Below are positions 21,771-34,526 of a DNA stretch of 64,000 nt, one piece after another (position 1 is the stretch's first letter; the number at the start of each line of letters is the position of its first letter). The notes beneath the pieces were generated by a model. That model made no database searches, was not told where the DNA came from, and saw only the letters and a list, made by a program, of their open reading frames with translations. Made by a program: the position numbers and the translations under genes. This DNA is from Drechslerella dactyloides (lineage: Eukaryota; Ascomycota; Orbiliomycetes; Orbiliales; Orbiliaceae): contig JAGTWJ010000003.1 in assembly GCA_020064725.1 (NCBI GenBank), positions 434,001 through 498,000 of the forward strand, given 5' to 3'.

Positions 21771-23385
21771 ACGGCGTTTCTTTGCCCGTTACCCGTTGTT
21801 CCCTACGGTAGAATGATTAACTGATGCCTGTGGTATTAGAGCTGCATTGGAATTGGCAGTTTTGGGATTGTAGTGTTGTGCCTTTTGCATACGTTCGACT
21901 AGAGCTGTTTTGATCATGAGTTCTTCTTTCATTCGTTCGTTCACTCGTTCTTAGCAATCGGAGGAGGTATACTGAGTTATCCCAGTCTGGCATTCATGAT
22001 TCAGCACGATGGATACCCGCAGCCACAAGCATTATGGCCGTCGCAGTCGTGGCTTCCACCCTCGTCTCTTCCATTGGGCTTGTTTCTTTGTACCTCGGTT
22101 GCATCTGCAATTAAAGCATGCTTTTGATCGTTCCTTCAAAAGTATTATAGACCTGAGTTCAAGTAATACAAGTGTCCCCCTACAAATCTGCAATTCCAGC
22201 TCCACGGAAATTCATAATTATAACTTTAGGCTGGGGTGCTACACCCTGGCAGTCCAGACTTGGTATGCGCTAGCCGGCAGCAAAATACCACAAAAGGTTT
22301 ACCGTTTGTTTGCAAACGATAAACTTTCCCAGCCGGCTCGTCGCACAAACCGTCGGCCGTGTTGCCCCATTCGCCAATGCGAATTACTGAATGCGTACAC
22401 ACAGGTATATGTAATCACCCGCTATCCGGTTCCGACTGTTCCCTTAAGCTTACCATGGCATCCAAGATCTTGATTAGATCTGAGATTTGCAGATTAGGAC
22501 GGCCGAGGTGGGAACGGAAATACCCGGGTGCGGCTGGACGGATCTGGCTCTCGTTTTTGAAAGAATGGATTGTTTCTACGGCGTGGGTGGTTTAGCTACA
22601 CTGAGTGGTCTAGATTTTGTCTATGGTGCCAGAATTAATTAGCTATTACGACTACTGCGAAGTGACTGAAGCGCTTGTAATTAAACAGGGATGCCTAAGT
22701 CCCCCTCTCTTCCTCAGCCCTCGATATATAGCTATAGTATGTGAACCAGCAGGGCGCGTGATTCGGGAAATGCCGTCCCCAGTTTTAGAATTTATATGCC
22801 TGACTTCCGTCGAATAATAAGCTACTATCTATGATGGACGCGGCCGAGGCGTCTTACAGGTAATGCAGCCGACCGGAGGTCACGTACATATATTTGTGTT
22901 TCGAAACATGTACCTTCGGCGCCGGCGTTGCTGCATTTTTCCCAGCAATTCGGTGTTGGAGAAGTTATCCTGCCGGTGGCACTCCAATTTTTGGAGGTGC
23001 AACGTGATATACGGCGATTCCTGTGTTATCACAAGGTCTGTTAGCACGTAACATAGGATGCCTAGAACTGTCAAATCGGGGTGGAAGATTCCTTCCTGGT
23101 GCGAGAGTGAGACAGACTTACCGACTGCGTGAGTTTCTCCAGACGATGTTTTAATTACTAGCTATAGCGCTAGGGTTCAAATTTGTTGGATCGGCTTTCA
23201 GCCCAGCCTGAGTCTGTGCTTGCGATGTAGTATATTGCGATATGTTTCGTTCCATTCGTCTATAATCATTTCGTACCATCGTAGAGTCGATCCCGAATAA
23301 TCAAAAGTGATTCAAAAATGAAATACGTATGTACAATGTAGCCACCCACAGTATCGTATAATCGTAAATATGATATTTGATATTC
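21771..23385. other. Intergenic region, no gene seen
   Basis: Holds the LDH 3' flank and about 1.4 kb of AT-rich DNA. Small ORFs only, none with a domain. No tRNA or mobile element recognised. Confidence 0.5.
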
Positions 23386-23970
23386 CTACAGGAATTCCCT
23401 GACCTGCACCTCGCGCAGGAAGGGCAGCTCGGCCAGCGAGTCTGCCGACTCCTCGTTCAGATACCGGTACCTGCACGTCGACCCGCACTTCTTCTCGCGC
23501 GGACATTTCGATTTCGAAGCAGGAGCCGAAGTGCTGCTGCGACTGAACATGATCGCCGACATCGGCCGCCGTTTCTTCTCGCGCGGTTGGAGTTCCGCTT
23601 TTCGTTTCTCGCGCGCGTTATGATCGCTGGCGATACGGTCTGGCACGCTGTGAATGCTGCACGATGACAACGGTCGTGCTGGCCGTTCTTTCGCTTTTCT
23701 CGCGATATTTTGGGGTGCGGACGTGTGTTTGTGGCAGTAGCTGTAGGACGTGCCAGCTGTAGACGGCAGCTGGTCGGCGACAGCGACAGGGTAGTGCCCG
23801 TACGCAAGGGAGATGTTGGCAAGTGACTGGACGACGCAATCGAAGATGCGCTTACCGGCGTGATGTAGCACTGCGGAGGGCGAAGAACGAGAGCCAGTCT
23901 TGAGGCGGGTACGGAGAGGTGGACCGCGAGTCTCGCAGTTTGGGATATAGAACATTTCTGCCGCCGACAT
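23386..23970 (-). CDS. Hypothetical basic protein
   Basis: A single-exon ORF of 194 aa. The protein is basic, with several Lys/Arg clusters (NAREKRKAEL, REKKRR) that could be nuclear signals, and a C-terminal Cys group (SKCPREKKCGSTC). No known domain is recognised. It is followed on the + strand by nothing coding and has no close partner. The reading frame has an ordinary-looking start (MSAAEMFYIP), but low conservation evidence means it could still be a chance ORF. Confidence 0.4.
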   Translation of the reverse strand: MSAAEMFYIPNCETRGPPLRTRLKTGSRSSPSAVLHHAGKRIFDCVVQSLANISLAYGHYPVAVADQLPSTAGTSYSYCHKHTSAPQNIARKAKERPARPLSSCSIHSVPDRIASDHNAREKRKAELQPREKKRRPMSAIMFSRSSTSAPASKSKCPREKKCGSTCRYRYLNEESADSLAELPFLREVQVREFL

Positions 23971-26758
23971 TTTTATATACTAAGATATCGATCGATGTAT
24001 GACGATATGAATGATGAATAGATGATTGAAACGTACGGCTGTAGTATCGAGCAATTGATTCGAGAGGAGGGCTGGAGAATGGAGATAGATGTATTCGGAA
24101 TCCCCGCATCACGGTTCAAGGTGCTAGTTTATATATTGTACAGGATGGAGTATAGTGTAGTGCGAAGTGGAGTGCTGGCTGGCTGACTAGCCTCGTCGCA
24201 TCGACTCTAGCTCTTGGGCCCCCACATTTGTATACTGCAGACATCCAAGTCGGGCTCTTGGTGAATCGCCAACAGCCAACCTTGCGCGACAATGCACCGC
24301 ACAAATGCATCCCCAGATCAGGTTTTATGGGAGCACAATATATGTGTTTGAAGCTAAAAATGCCTGCCTGCCTGACTCGAGTGACAGCCTGCAGACAGGC
24401 GGCCAGGGTCCAGGGTCGAAAGCCGCCGGCCTATCGCAACTGCAGGAAGGGTGTATCGAATGCGGGGTACAGCGCAAACGGCCTACTTCAAGCGTAGTTT
24501 GACAGTCACGGAACTGCGAGCACCCGGGCGCCGATGACCGACAGCATATTACCATCTGCCCACTGGCATGATACAATCACTCTACCGCTGATATCGATAT
24601 TCGTAGACGTGTGCATGGCGTCGTCTACGAGTCTACGAGAATGCTCGATACGGAAATGTCGAGAAGCATTCGTATTATATAAGTGCAGGCCGGGGTTTGT
24701 GAAGCGGTGCGCACAAACATCACAAACACCATCACCTCCGCTTACTCAGCCCGCATCAATATTGATCAATATCATGTCAAAGCTTCACCGTACCTCCAGC
24801 GCCCAGTTAATGAGTGCAATCTCCATCCGCTCTCACTCTCGTCGGCCATTAATATATCGGGATGGTTACTTAAACCGACGTCCTCGATAGTTCTCTCTCG
24901 CAGAACTAGTCAAACTCAACCGCCTGCGTAACGGCTAATCCGCTGTGAAACGACAAGCTGTGCACGACAGCTTCCCATTCCACATATTCGTCCAGATAAC
25001 ATACATTCGTACGTACGGAGAATACAACGACCGCCTGTCCAGCCATCTAGACAGATGCAATGCGACCGTCGCACGAAAGCTTGTCCACTTGTCGCCACCA
25101 ATCAGTCCGCTGTCGGACTCAATCGCCAAAGCTAGGGCGCACTCAAGTGGGACGCGACGATGCTCGGAACGCTAATAGCAATTCCGAAGATATCTCGCCT
25201 GTTCATGTCCCTTCTTTCCTTCGCTCGTCCGTCGGCTGCACGAAGAGCATGACGAGAATCCCGCCATGACGATTCCGATATCGATGTCATCATCAAGTGC
25301 ACAAGTCGCAACGGCGACGGCAGCACAAGCTACCAAGCAGACCAGCTTCCGTCGGGCTAGAAAACTCTCCTTCAAGCTGCGCAGATGCTCAGGCCAGTCG
25401 CCGAGCCAGGCTGAATGGATAAATGAACTTCGTCAACGGCTCCATCCCGCGCCAGTCGACGTCACAGCGCGCGCGAGGAGCGAGACTAATGCATAGAAAA
25501 AAAATTAACCCGTATCACCAGACGTATGACGCTCGACGTGTCAACAGAACACGAAAATGAAAGGGGGAGAGACACGGAAAGGCCAGCCAGATATACCAAG
25601 CACCACGTCTCCCGCGACTAAAGTGAAGGCGTCTTCCGGCCTGACGGGGAACTCCCTCCTCCAGCAGATCTGCGCTACGGTTTCCTGCTTCGGCTGTCAC
25701 GCCACTCCGCGCAAGCGTCACACCACAATCGAATCCCACTTCATCCCACCTTCGTCCCATCTCGTCAGCCTGCAGCGGGACCACCCGACGGCAGAGCTGA
25801 AGGAAAACCCGATCCCTGGAAGAAATCCAACCTGTGAAGAGGGTAACTTGAAAGAGCAACCTCAGCAGCTGGCAGCCGGTTCCCATCGCGGAACATTCGC
25901 TGGCGCGTTAGTCCCGTCCCTGGTATCCCTGCCTCTCGGATCTCGCATATCTCCTGCGCATGCATACCGACAATCAGGCCACCCTGATCCGAACGGATCT
26001 CATCGTGATCTCCCCTCAAAGGGAGCAAAGGGAGCAAAGGAACCCCTCTTCAAACCCTTTACGCGGCATGCAATATGCGAAGTGCAATATCCACATCGTC
26101 TAGGGTTTCGGCACCGGCCAGCCGCAGAAGAAACTACACAGTAAACGGCTGCCAGGCAGCCAATTGCCAGAGTGAGCCGCACGGCTCGACCTTCTTTCCA
26201 TCCCCACCTGTCAGCTCAGCCCGGCTAACGGAACCCTATCGTGTGCATTCCGTCCACGAAAAACGCCAATTTAATGGAGAATCCCCAGCCTAGCAAGCCT
26301 AAACCTTATGCGCAGACTAGCAGCCGCTCGCATGGTCTCGCCATGGCATGATTCTCTGAACATCCAGTGAGATCCAAGGGCGCCGACACGCCGGACCCGC
26401 CATGCATGCACGTCCGGCCGCATGTCCAGAGCTGCTCCCTCCTACTAGAGTCATAGTCCCGCCAGCTGACTGGTGTTCCCGGTGCTCGCTATTGTGGCCT
26501 GACCTGTTCCCGGTCGTATATAAGGCTCCGTAACGCCAGAGGGCCCGAATAAGCACTCTTGCTGCAGACGATACTTTCACACAAAAGCCTAATTCGACGA
26601 CTTGCCTCTACTGTGCTGTTACACACAATTGCAACTCGATACTCGTATATCCAATCGAGTACCCAGTCTATTCTACCCTATTACACCTCATCGTTAGATA
26701 ACCATCCTCCCATAGCTATAGCCGTTCCCACCGCTATAGCCAATCTATACTCCCATAA
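23971..26758. other. Intergenic region, no convincing gene
   Basis: About 2.8 kb. Longest ORF is 25557-26144 (+, 195 aa), low complexity and without motifs; I do not accept it as a gene. A TGCATGCA octamer is at 26403-26410. The last 250 bp are the promoter of the next gene. Confidence 0.45.
26517..26524 (+). promoter_or_regulatory. TATA box for the 26759 gene
   Basis: TATATAAG about 235 bp upstream of the ATG. It supports the gene model below. Confidence 0.4.
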
Positions 26759-27849
26759 ATGCCAATCAAACCATACTTCCCGACCTCTCCTCCCCTCCGC
26801 GCCACGCACGTTGGCGCCGTGAGCTCCTGCCCCCGTCGCATCTCTGCTCTCATCATCGAGGAGGACCTCTCCGACATCGACACTTCGGACTCCTCCTGGT
26901 TCCTCCCAGCTACGACCTACGAGACCGTCACCATCTCCCAAAGGGGCCCGCTCCCAGCTCCCGCCGTTGTCCAGCCGGAAATCGCCAGCCTGGACCTCCC
27001 CACCGCCGCCGATACATCCCGCCGGCCATCCATCTGCCTCGCCCGGCTGCAGACCAAATTCCAGGACGACGGCGATATCAACATCCACCTGCCAAACTAC
27101 GACTGCGCCGTCCACTCGCCCTGTTCCTTCAAGCCTAGTTCGCCGGGGTTCAAGCGCGCGGAACCGAAATCCCACAGCCGCCGCGGGTCGAATTCCGAGG
27201 TTTTCTTCCACTCGCCGCTGCGCCGCTTTCGCACTTACTCACGCAGCAACAGCAGCACTGCCAGCACCGGCAGCGTCAGCAGCACCGGCAGTTCCTCCGC
27301 CGCAAGCGGCTACGAGTCGCCCGTCTTCTACCCTGACGAATGCAGCTGCGACGACTTTACTGCCGACAAGCACCAGCAGAAGGAATGCGAGATCTCGAAG
27401 ACTGCCAGCTCGATGCCGATCCGCGTGCCCGGTAGCGCGAAGCGCAGACGCAGGGGTTGCTTCGTGCAGGATGACGTGTCGTCGAACGCGGACGACGAGG
27501 CCATGGACGACGACGGAAGCAGTCTCGAAGACTGGGTGCAGTTCGCCTACAGTACGTGCAGTCCTACCATCCATCCCGACGTTTATACAAACTCTTTCTA
27601 TCAAGTTACTGACGGAGTTCTGCCGCAGCACCGAACAGCACCTTTGAAACGGCGCTCATCTCCGAAGTCGTCCGCCGACGACGCTCCGACGAGCGCTTTG
27701 CGAACCTGAAGAACCACGGCACCGGATTCGAGCGCGAGCTGGAGAGCGCGCAGTTCACCGAGTCCCATCGCCGGAGCGAGTGGATGCGGGACATGGTACG
27801 CTGCTACCCGCAGGAGTGCGGTGGCGGCCACGTTCTCCCGTGTTTTTAA
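26759..27849 (+). CDS. Hypothetical Ser-rich protein
   Basis: Two exons, 26759-27551 and 27629-27849, joining as VQFAY-T-PNSTFETAL, 337 aa. The intron starts GTACGTGCAG and ends CTGCCGCAG. The first exon is Ser/Pro-rich with an IIEEDLSDIDTSDSSWFLP segment, a Ser-rich run near residues 160-180, a Cys/Asp patch (DECSCDDF) and a basic KRRRRG cluster. The second exon encodes a charged helical region (EVVRRRRSDERFANLKN, then ERELESAQFTESHRRSEW) and a Cys-containing end. No family recognised. The quality of the splice join and the upstream TATA box argue for a real gene; the function is unknown, perhaps regulatory given its disorder and basic cluster. Confidence 0.65.
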
Positions 27850-28686
27850 TCGATACCCAGGATTGTTTTCCAAAACACCGTTTTCCGGTTATTTTATTTT
27901 CCGCCGCTTTTTACATCCTTTACGTTTTCCGAGGTTCATGTTACTTTTGGACGGTGGCTGGCGTTTTTTGTGTTTGAGGGTGGAGTTTGGGGAGACGTAG
28001 AGGAAAACACAGGACTCTACCCTCGATTATTGTTTTCCGAAAACAGCACGCGCAGCTTGTATGGAGCGAGCTGTTGTGTTTCTCGCATTTACTTGATTCA
28101 TCGGCCACGAGTTTGGCCAAAAAGCTCAGCAGTTTTATCTTTTTGCAGTTCCAAAAGCCGCTGGCCGCCTCGTCATTGCACGCACCCGCACGCAGATACT
28201 ATCAACCAAAGATGGTTGGTTTCCTCTTCACTGTATATATGTACATACAAATATTCGTCCCAGACGTTCACGCATCTGCTATTTTCCGTTCTGCTTTCGC
28301 ATCACATTATATCATCGGCGCTCACGCTTGACCCCCCTAACCTAACTAGCTCGGGCAGTCACCGACCTGGTCGGCCTGGAAATATCTACCCGGCTGGCTC
28401 GTCTTGTCCTACTACTCCCCGAGCAAGCTACTTCGACCGGTGGGAAATCTTGAAATAATATCCCGGCCAGCACGCGCGCACCGCCACACGTACCACGGGG
28501 GAAACTTTTACCCCCGATGCACGGGGTTCCAGTCGATTGCGACGCCCGACATTTGTACATATACTATACTACGCCGCTATCAACGAATACAGGATGAAAG
28601 CAGAGGGGACGCCGAGCTCGATGGACGGGTGGATGGCCTGTGCATGGATGGATGAATGGAACTCATACCCGGGGAAGAAAGTTGAA

Positions 28687-28710
28687 GGAAGGAAGGAAGG
28701 AAGGAAGGAA
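28687..28710 (+). repeat. (GGAA)6 microsatellite
   Basis: Six perfect GGAA units in intergenic DNA. Confidence 0.95.
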
Positions 28711-30963
28711 CCAACCTCGAGCTCCGATCTCTCTTGCCGAAGTTTTCCGTCACAAAAATTCCATGCATACTGCATACAGACACATATTCGCATACTAACT
28801 AGTATACTGTCGATACGAGGCGCTCTGGCCGGTCGAAGGTCGAGCTCCACAGTTGCACTCTTGATCGACGTGGATTGCTTCCCGACAAGGACAGCCTTGC
28901 TCGCATGCATCTACGACTAACAGACTCAAAAGGACATCCAGTTACGAACCCGCCAGACATTTGGCCGTCTCGCCAAAGTTTTCCCCGTCACGAAAATCAA
29001 TAATACCGCAGTCGAATCGCGACGAGCTCTCGGCACGAGCGAGAATTTGTATACCGCGCATGCATTCGACATTCCGAAAGTGCCAACCCGTCCACAGCCC
29101 GACTACCCAGTGGATCTTAACACATATCTTGAGACAGAAACATGCAGCTTAATGCATGCAGTCGCATATGCTTCACAGGAAAAGCAGCGACACCACTGGC
29201 CACCGGAGCGGAATCCGCGAATGGCGATAGCCATTAAACGACCGTGCATAATGCATACCAGCTTTATCTATACTTACTCCCTTGCTTCGAGTATATACTT
29301 AATCATACATCGCCAGCTCACAAACCGCATACCTCGAATGCACGCACGCACGCCGTCTCGATATCTCGAATGGTACAGTGCGTTCCTCCGTTCGTTTATA
29401 CAGTCTAGGGCACGAACGCGAATGCACGACCTCGCACACAAGTTGACGAAACGCACGCCCGTCCTTCTCAAACGACGCAAGATCAGCGCTCGCCCAGCCG
29501 GCATTGTCGGCCTGCATGCATGTTGCATACTACTCACCAACTCACTAACCTTCGACTTGCGAGACAGAAAAAAGAGAAGAAAAATTTTCCTCCCCTTTTC
29601 CCTTCCTCGTTAGTTTCATTGGAGGTACGGGAAGAAAATCCACAGGAGGGCTACATTGTGGCCGCGGCAAGCGCGGTGGCCACGATCTTATGAAAGGCTG
29701 GAATTTCCAGTATCTCCCATAACGACCGGCTCAATATTATAGTATCATACAGCGATATACAGGAAAAAGTTCATAGTGGAATTCCACGATATCCCACAGA
29801 ATAGTGGCAGACCGACTAACTTACCGTCATCCAGCACTACAGACGCACGGGAAAGGAGTCGACGGCAAAAAGATAAGACAGCGCTAGAAAACGCATCCAT
29901 CCTAACATTACCACCCGCAGCATATGACCGCCAGTCCGGAATTCACTCGACTAGGATATCCAGACATTAACGGCACGTGCCCCATCTTCACTCCTTGCCT
30001 GCTTGCCCATGTACAGCTCGCCATCACAGCGAGTAAAATACCCAGCGGTAAGGAAAGCGTTAACGAGCGTGCCATGTACGTAATTCAGTAAGTAAGTATG
30101 CATGCACGTACGTCCGTACGCCATGGCTACGAGGGTCGAGGAAGGAGAGAGGAAGCGAGAGTGGGCAAGTGCTCTAACCTCGTAAATCTAGCTGTAACCT
30201 GCTGCGACGGACGGTACTGACTAACTGACCAGCCACCCGAGCAAGACGAGACCTCATGCTCGCCACCGCTGGATTCAAGTACTGACTGACTAACCTTACT
30301 ACATTCCGGATATATCACGAGCTTTTGCAAAGAAGGCACCTGAGCTCGCCGCTGTATCATTCCAGAGGCTGGCCGGTGGCGATAGGTAACATCCAATCAC
30401 TTACATCAGGTAATCCTTTTACTTAATCGTTCATTTCAGATGCTTCTTTTGAACCAAAAAGAACCCCCCAAGTGCAAGGACGTCCTAGTCCTCGAAGCTA
30501 CATCCCAGAAGGTCCAGACCGATTGTATGCACGTAGTGTTAGAAATCAGCACCGCGACTGGTAGCCTGATTGGAATGAATCATTGATTGATACCTGCAGT
30601 CCCCTATCCTGAATGGTAAGGGTCCAGTGGCAAGAGAGTATCAATATGCATGCAGGTAGGCTCGAGCGCAGGAATGATGCATTTGGTAGCGTACTATATC
30701 CTTCCGTATATGTCACGGTATATATGCTGTTCATGTGATCTTGTTGTGGCAAGAAAATATTTTCAGTCCATTATCGATACTTTTTAATGCAGTGTATCTG
30801 CAGTGCTCATATTGTTTTCTATAGAACTGACTAATTATAATGCTTTCAATGAGTGACGTTCTTGAATTGCAATATAAGTCTGAGTATTTATAATCATAAA
30901 CCAGAACATCATATGCTGCAGGACGATGCGCTGGTTCCGGCCGTAAGAAGCCCTAAACAGGAT

Positions 30964-30982
30964 TATATATATATATATATAT
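30964..30982 (+). repeat. (TA)n tract
   Basis: Alternating TA of about 19 nt in intergenic DNA. Confidence 0.9.
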
Positions 30983-32502
30983 TCAGCAGGCAAATGCATG
31001 CACACGTCGACAGCCATTTCTACGGCATGAAAGAGCTGTGACAATACGATATGACATCCGGGGGTATCACCCTGTGGTCGAAGACTTCACGTCAAAAAGC
31101 AAATTGCCTAGTGTTGCCGTCCGTGCGACTTACCAGAGATCTATTACAGACCCGCTATATACGATGAGTTAGCTTTGGACGTTCATGTCGGCTACCTTTT
31201 AGCATATTTCAGTATTTGCCCATTCATCGCTCATCTAAGCGTGTTAGGAATATAGTAACGACATATAGGTATTTATCCGTAATTTCATATAATCGCGCGG
31301 ACTAGCTACTTAGCTTTTGCAATTCTTACAACTCTATCTTTCGATCTGCGCTTCTATACTCTGTGTGTTGTGAACGATTTTGCCAGTAAGGATTTGTTAG
31401 AAGCACTTACAGCTGTATACAAGCGCTATCGTCAAACAGCTGGTTAGTATTTAGTTTAATTCTAGATCTACGTATACGAAGGTATTGATTGATAGATTTC
31501 TGTAGTTTTCGGATTATCCAGTTAGAAACTGAAGCATGCTCGGTTAGTTGCAGTCGACCATTGCAACCCGCATCGATTAGCAGACGTCTAGAGGTCGTCT
31601 CGCTCTGGTCTACGGGATGTTCGATTCGCATTGGTTGCGCAGGCATAACACATGGCAGTGGCTGATTTACGAAATAGGCACTAACCAGCATCGATCCTGC
31701 GTCTACCCGCCGTGTAGAACCTTCGAGCTGATCATGTCCACATAATGACAGCGAGCCGCGCGTGGCGCCACCGATCTATCCTGCATTGTCAATCCAGCAG
31801 CTCCACACGAGCCCACTGCATCTTGATACACGCGCAATCAAACCGCCGTACATACATATTGTTTAATGCGAGAAAGCAAACACAGAACCTCGTCTTATTC
31901 ATGCCAATATATAGTATACCTATCATCCGACTTCCGGTGCAAACTGTCTCTCTGTGCGGAGTTGTGTCTGAGCTTGAGACGACCCGTTTACATTTACACG
32001 GCACCGGCGCCGGAGGACATATATCCAACCTTACGACGCTGACGATGATATCATCCGATGCAATCGAACATGACACAATCAATCTTGATATAATGCCATC
32101 CAGACAGAGACACTCAGCGCGATCGAGCTCGGTTACACTTGTCCATACCAACCGGAACCCCACCCGCGATATTTCTACCTGGTATAATATCTCTGATATG
32201 CTCGCTGTATCTATACTAGGCTTCAGCCTGCGGCGCGCGCTAGCTATGTAGCAGAACCCCCGTGCGCCGATTTCTAGTCACTGTTTCCGCCCGGTGTTTA
32301 ATTTTGTGTCAAGTTTGTTCTGAATTCGCTTGAGCTAACGACCCGCCCTGGCTGCATCAGATGGCCGTTACATATCTGTATGTACCTAGGTAGGTATAAG
32401 TGAGCAAGTGAGTAAGCAGGTAGCTCTAGCGACCTGCAGCATGCACGCCATCAGACGCATCGTACGATACTCGTCCGATTGCGCGCGACCGGTTTACCCT
32501 TT

Positions 32503-32536
32503 CCACCCATCCACCCACCCATCCATCCATCCATCC
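32503..32536 (+). repeat. CCAT/CCAC microsatellite
   Basis: A run of CCAC and CCAT tetramers with a pure (CCAT) end. Confidence 0.85.
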
Positions 32537-34526
32537 TTATCCCCCCATTGCATCGACTCTCTTTCCTGTACTCTGCATTACAGATCCAAGACGGAGTATC
32601 CACAGGTACGGGACATACCCACCTCGGCCTCCGTATACCCACTTGCCCACATTCTTCGCTCCGCACACCCAGACGCACCTCATACAGACATAACTACGTC
32701 CGGACGCACCTCCGGCCATGTCCTCCACGCACCGGCGAGCGCCGACGCAGCCACAACGGTATTCATCCAGATATATTTTTTCAAACCGTATAATGCGTCG
32801 ATACGTCGATAGCCGCATGCTCGCATGTAGTGAAAGACCGGCTGGCGTATCTGTAGGACGGCAGTGCAGTGGCGTCGTAACGAACGCTGTCGGAGGGCCG
32901 TTTCAACGCTGTCGAATGGATAGAATTTCAATGTGGTAGTCCATGCGAGATGTAGATGACGCGCAGTTACATAGGGATGATATAATTAATGCATATTACA
33001 CGCCTCGGATACCGTAAGATCCGGAGTGTCATACATCACAAGGAAACACTATTCGGGTCGACAGCTTTGGTCGCTTGATCAGTGATGTCGTTCTGCCGTA
33101 AGTTTCTCCAATTTCTCCTTAGTCGGATTTCTTTTTGAAGTGTCTCGCGCACGTAAGTCCTTGCAATTAATTGATGGTACTGCGCGGTGCCGACGGAAAG
33201 GCCCTGACACAAAATTTGAACTTGGAAGATGTATTATCGTCAGTCAAGCATCCTTCAGTAAGCACTCGTTTTATATGCGTGCCGTGGTCAATATCGGCAC
33301 TCTCGGGAGATTTAGGGCTAGATGTCTATGAAGTTGATCTCATCGGTCCAGCAGCCGGGCTGATTATGTAATTCGCCACGATCGCTGCCCGTCTTTAGCA
33401 CATCACTAGGTTCTACTGGTGGCCAGGCTGAATGAGTGTATGTATGTATGCAGTAGTAAAATATGCTGCGTGGTGTATTCCACTTTTTCCATTGTCATTG
33501 CAATTTTAAGGCAAATATCCTACCGGTTCGCCAGTAGACTGTAGACACAAAGGAAAAGAAATAAAAGGACGGAGCCGTTTTTGGACGTTCGACCAACAGA
33601 AAGGAAAAAAGGAATAAGTGGTGATAATATAATAAAAATCAGAATATAGTATACTATACTAGCACTATCATCTCAGGTATGGATTGACAAAAAACAGACA
33701 TGTACAGCACTATACTAGCTCGCACTCACGCAATACATCAAATATTCAAGCCAAAAAGTCCAAATTTTAATATACTGTAAACCGAAAATATGACAAAGAA
33801 AGGAAAGGAAAGACAAAACAAAGGTTAGAGAGAGATGGAGAAGAAAACGGAGCTGCGGCGTATAGACCGACAGAAAAAAGATTGTTCGTGCTTCGATACG
33901 TTCTGTACATCGTCCATGCATGCAAACAGCTAGCAGATATCATGGAAGCTCCGTGGAATCGCCCGTGATTCCCAAAAAGGGGGGTTAACATGCCGTAAAA
34001 CGCCGAACTCCCTTCCCGGTGGAAATAATAAGAAAGACGTCTTTAAAGCATTCGAAGATCGGAAGAACAAAAGAGTTCGTGAGCGGGAGATTGTGGGAGC
34101 CTGTTTTGATTGTACAAAGGAGATTCGATCCGATGGGTCTCGTTGTCAGACTTTTGCTTCCGGTCGGGGGGAAGGGAGAGAGCGCGCGAGAAAAATGCCG
34201 ATATGATGTGTATGCATCCAACCATATTGCCGCCGCCAATTTCTTCCCATACTGATCCATTTTGTATCGAAATCTCACTCCGTTGGAACTCGCCATGGTG
34301 GCAGATAAACGGAACAAAAAAAAGAATCTCAAGAACACACCATGATGCATGAAAACCGTCTGCCATTACTCCCTTCTCTTGGATATATATATAAGTCCCA
34401 GCTCTTTTATTGAGAAACAAGATGAATGATGAAAATGAAAACTATCAAAATTGACCGGAAGCCCCCCATACCAGTGCATCCAAAAAGAAAAATAGTATAA
34501 AAGGAAAAAAGGGGAGATTGTGCTGA

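Larger units (their letters stand above)
27850..34526. other. Gene-free 6.7 kb region with simple repeats and TGCATGCA octamers
   Basis: No ORF here has a domain, a signal peptide with continuation, or a convincing splice pattern. It contains (GGAA)6 at 28687-28710, a TA tract at 30964-30982, a CCAT/CCAC tract at 32503-32536, and six TGCATGCA octamers between 29153 and 33924. It may hold long 5' regions, noncoding RNAs or decayed sequence. Confidence 0.5.

Noticed and set aside
25557..26144. Plus-strand open frame of 195 aa
   Set aside because: No domain, signal peptide or splice context, and the composition changes along its length.
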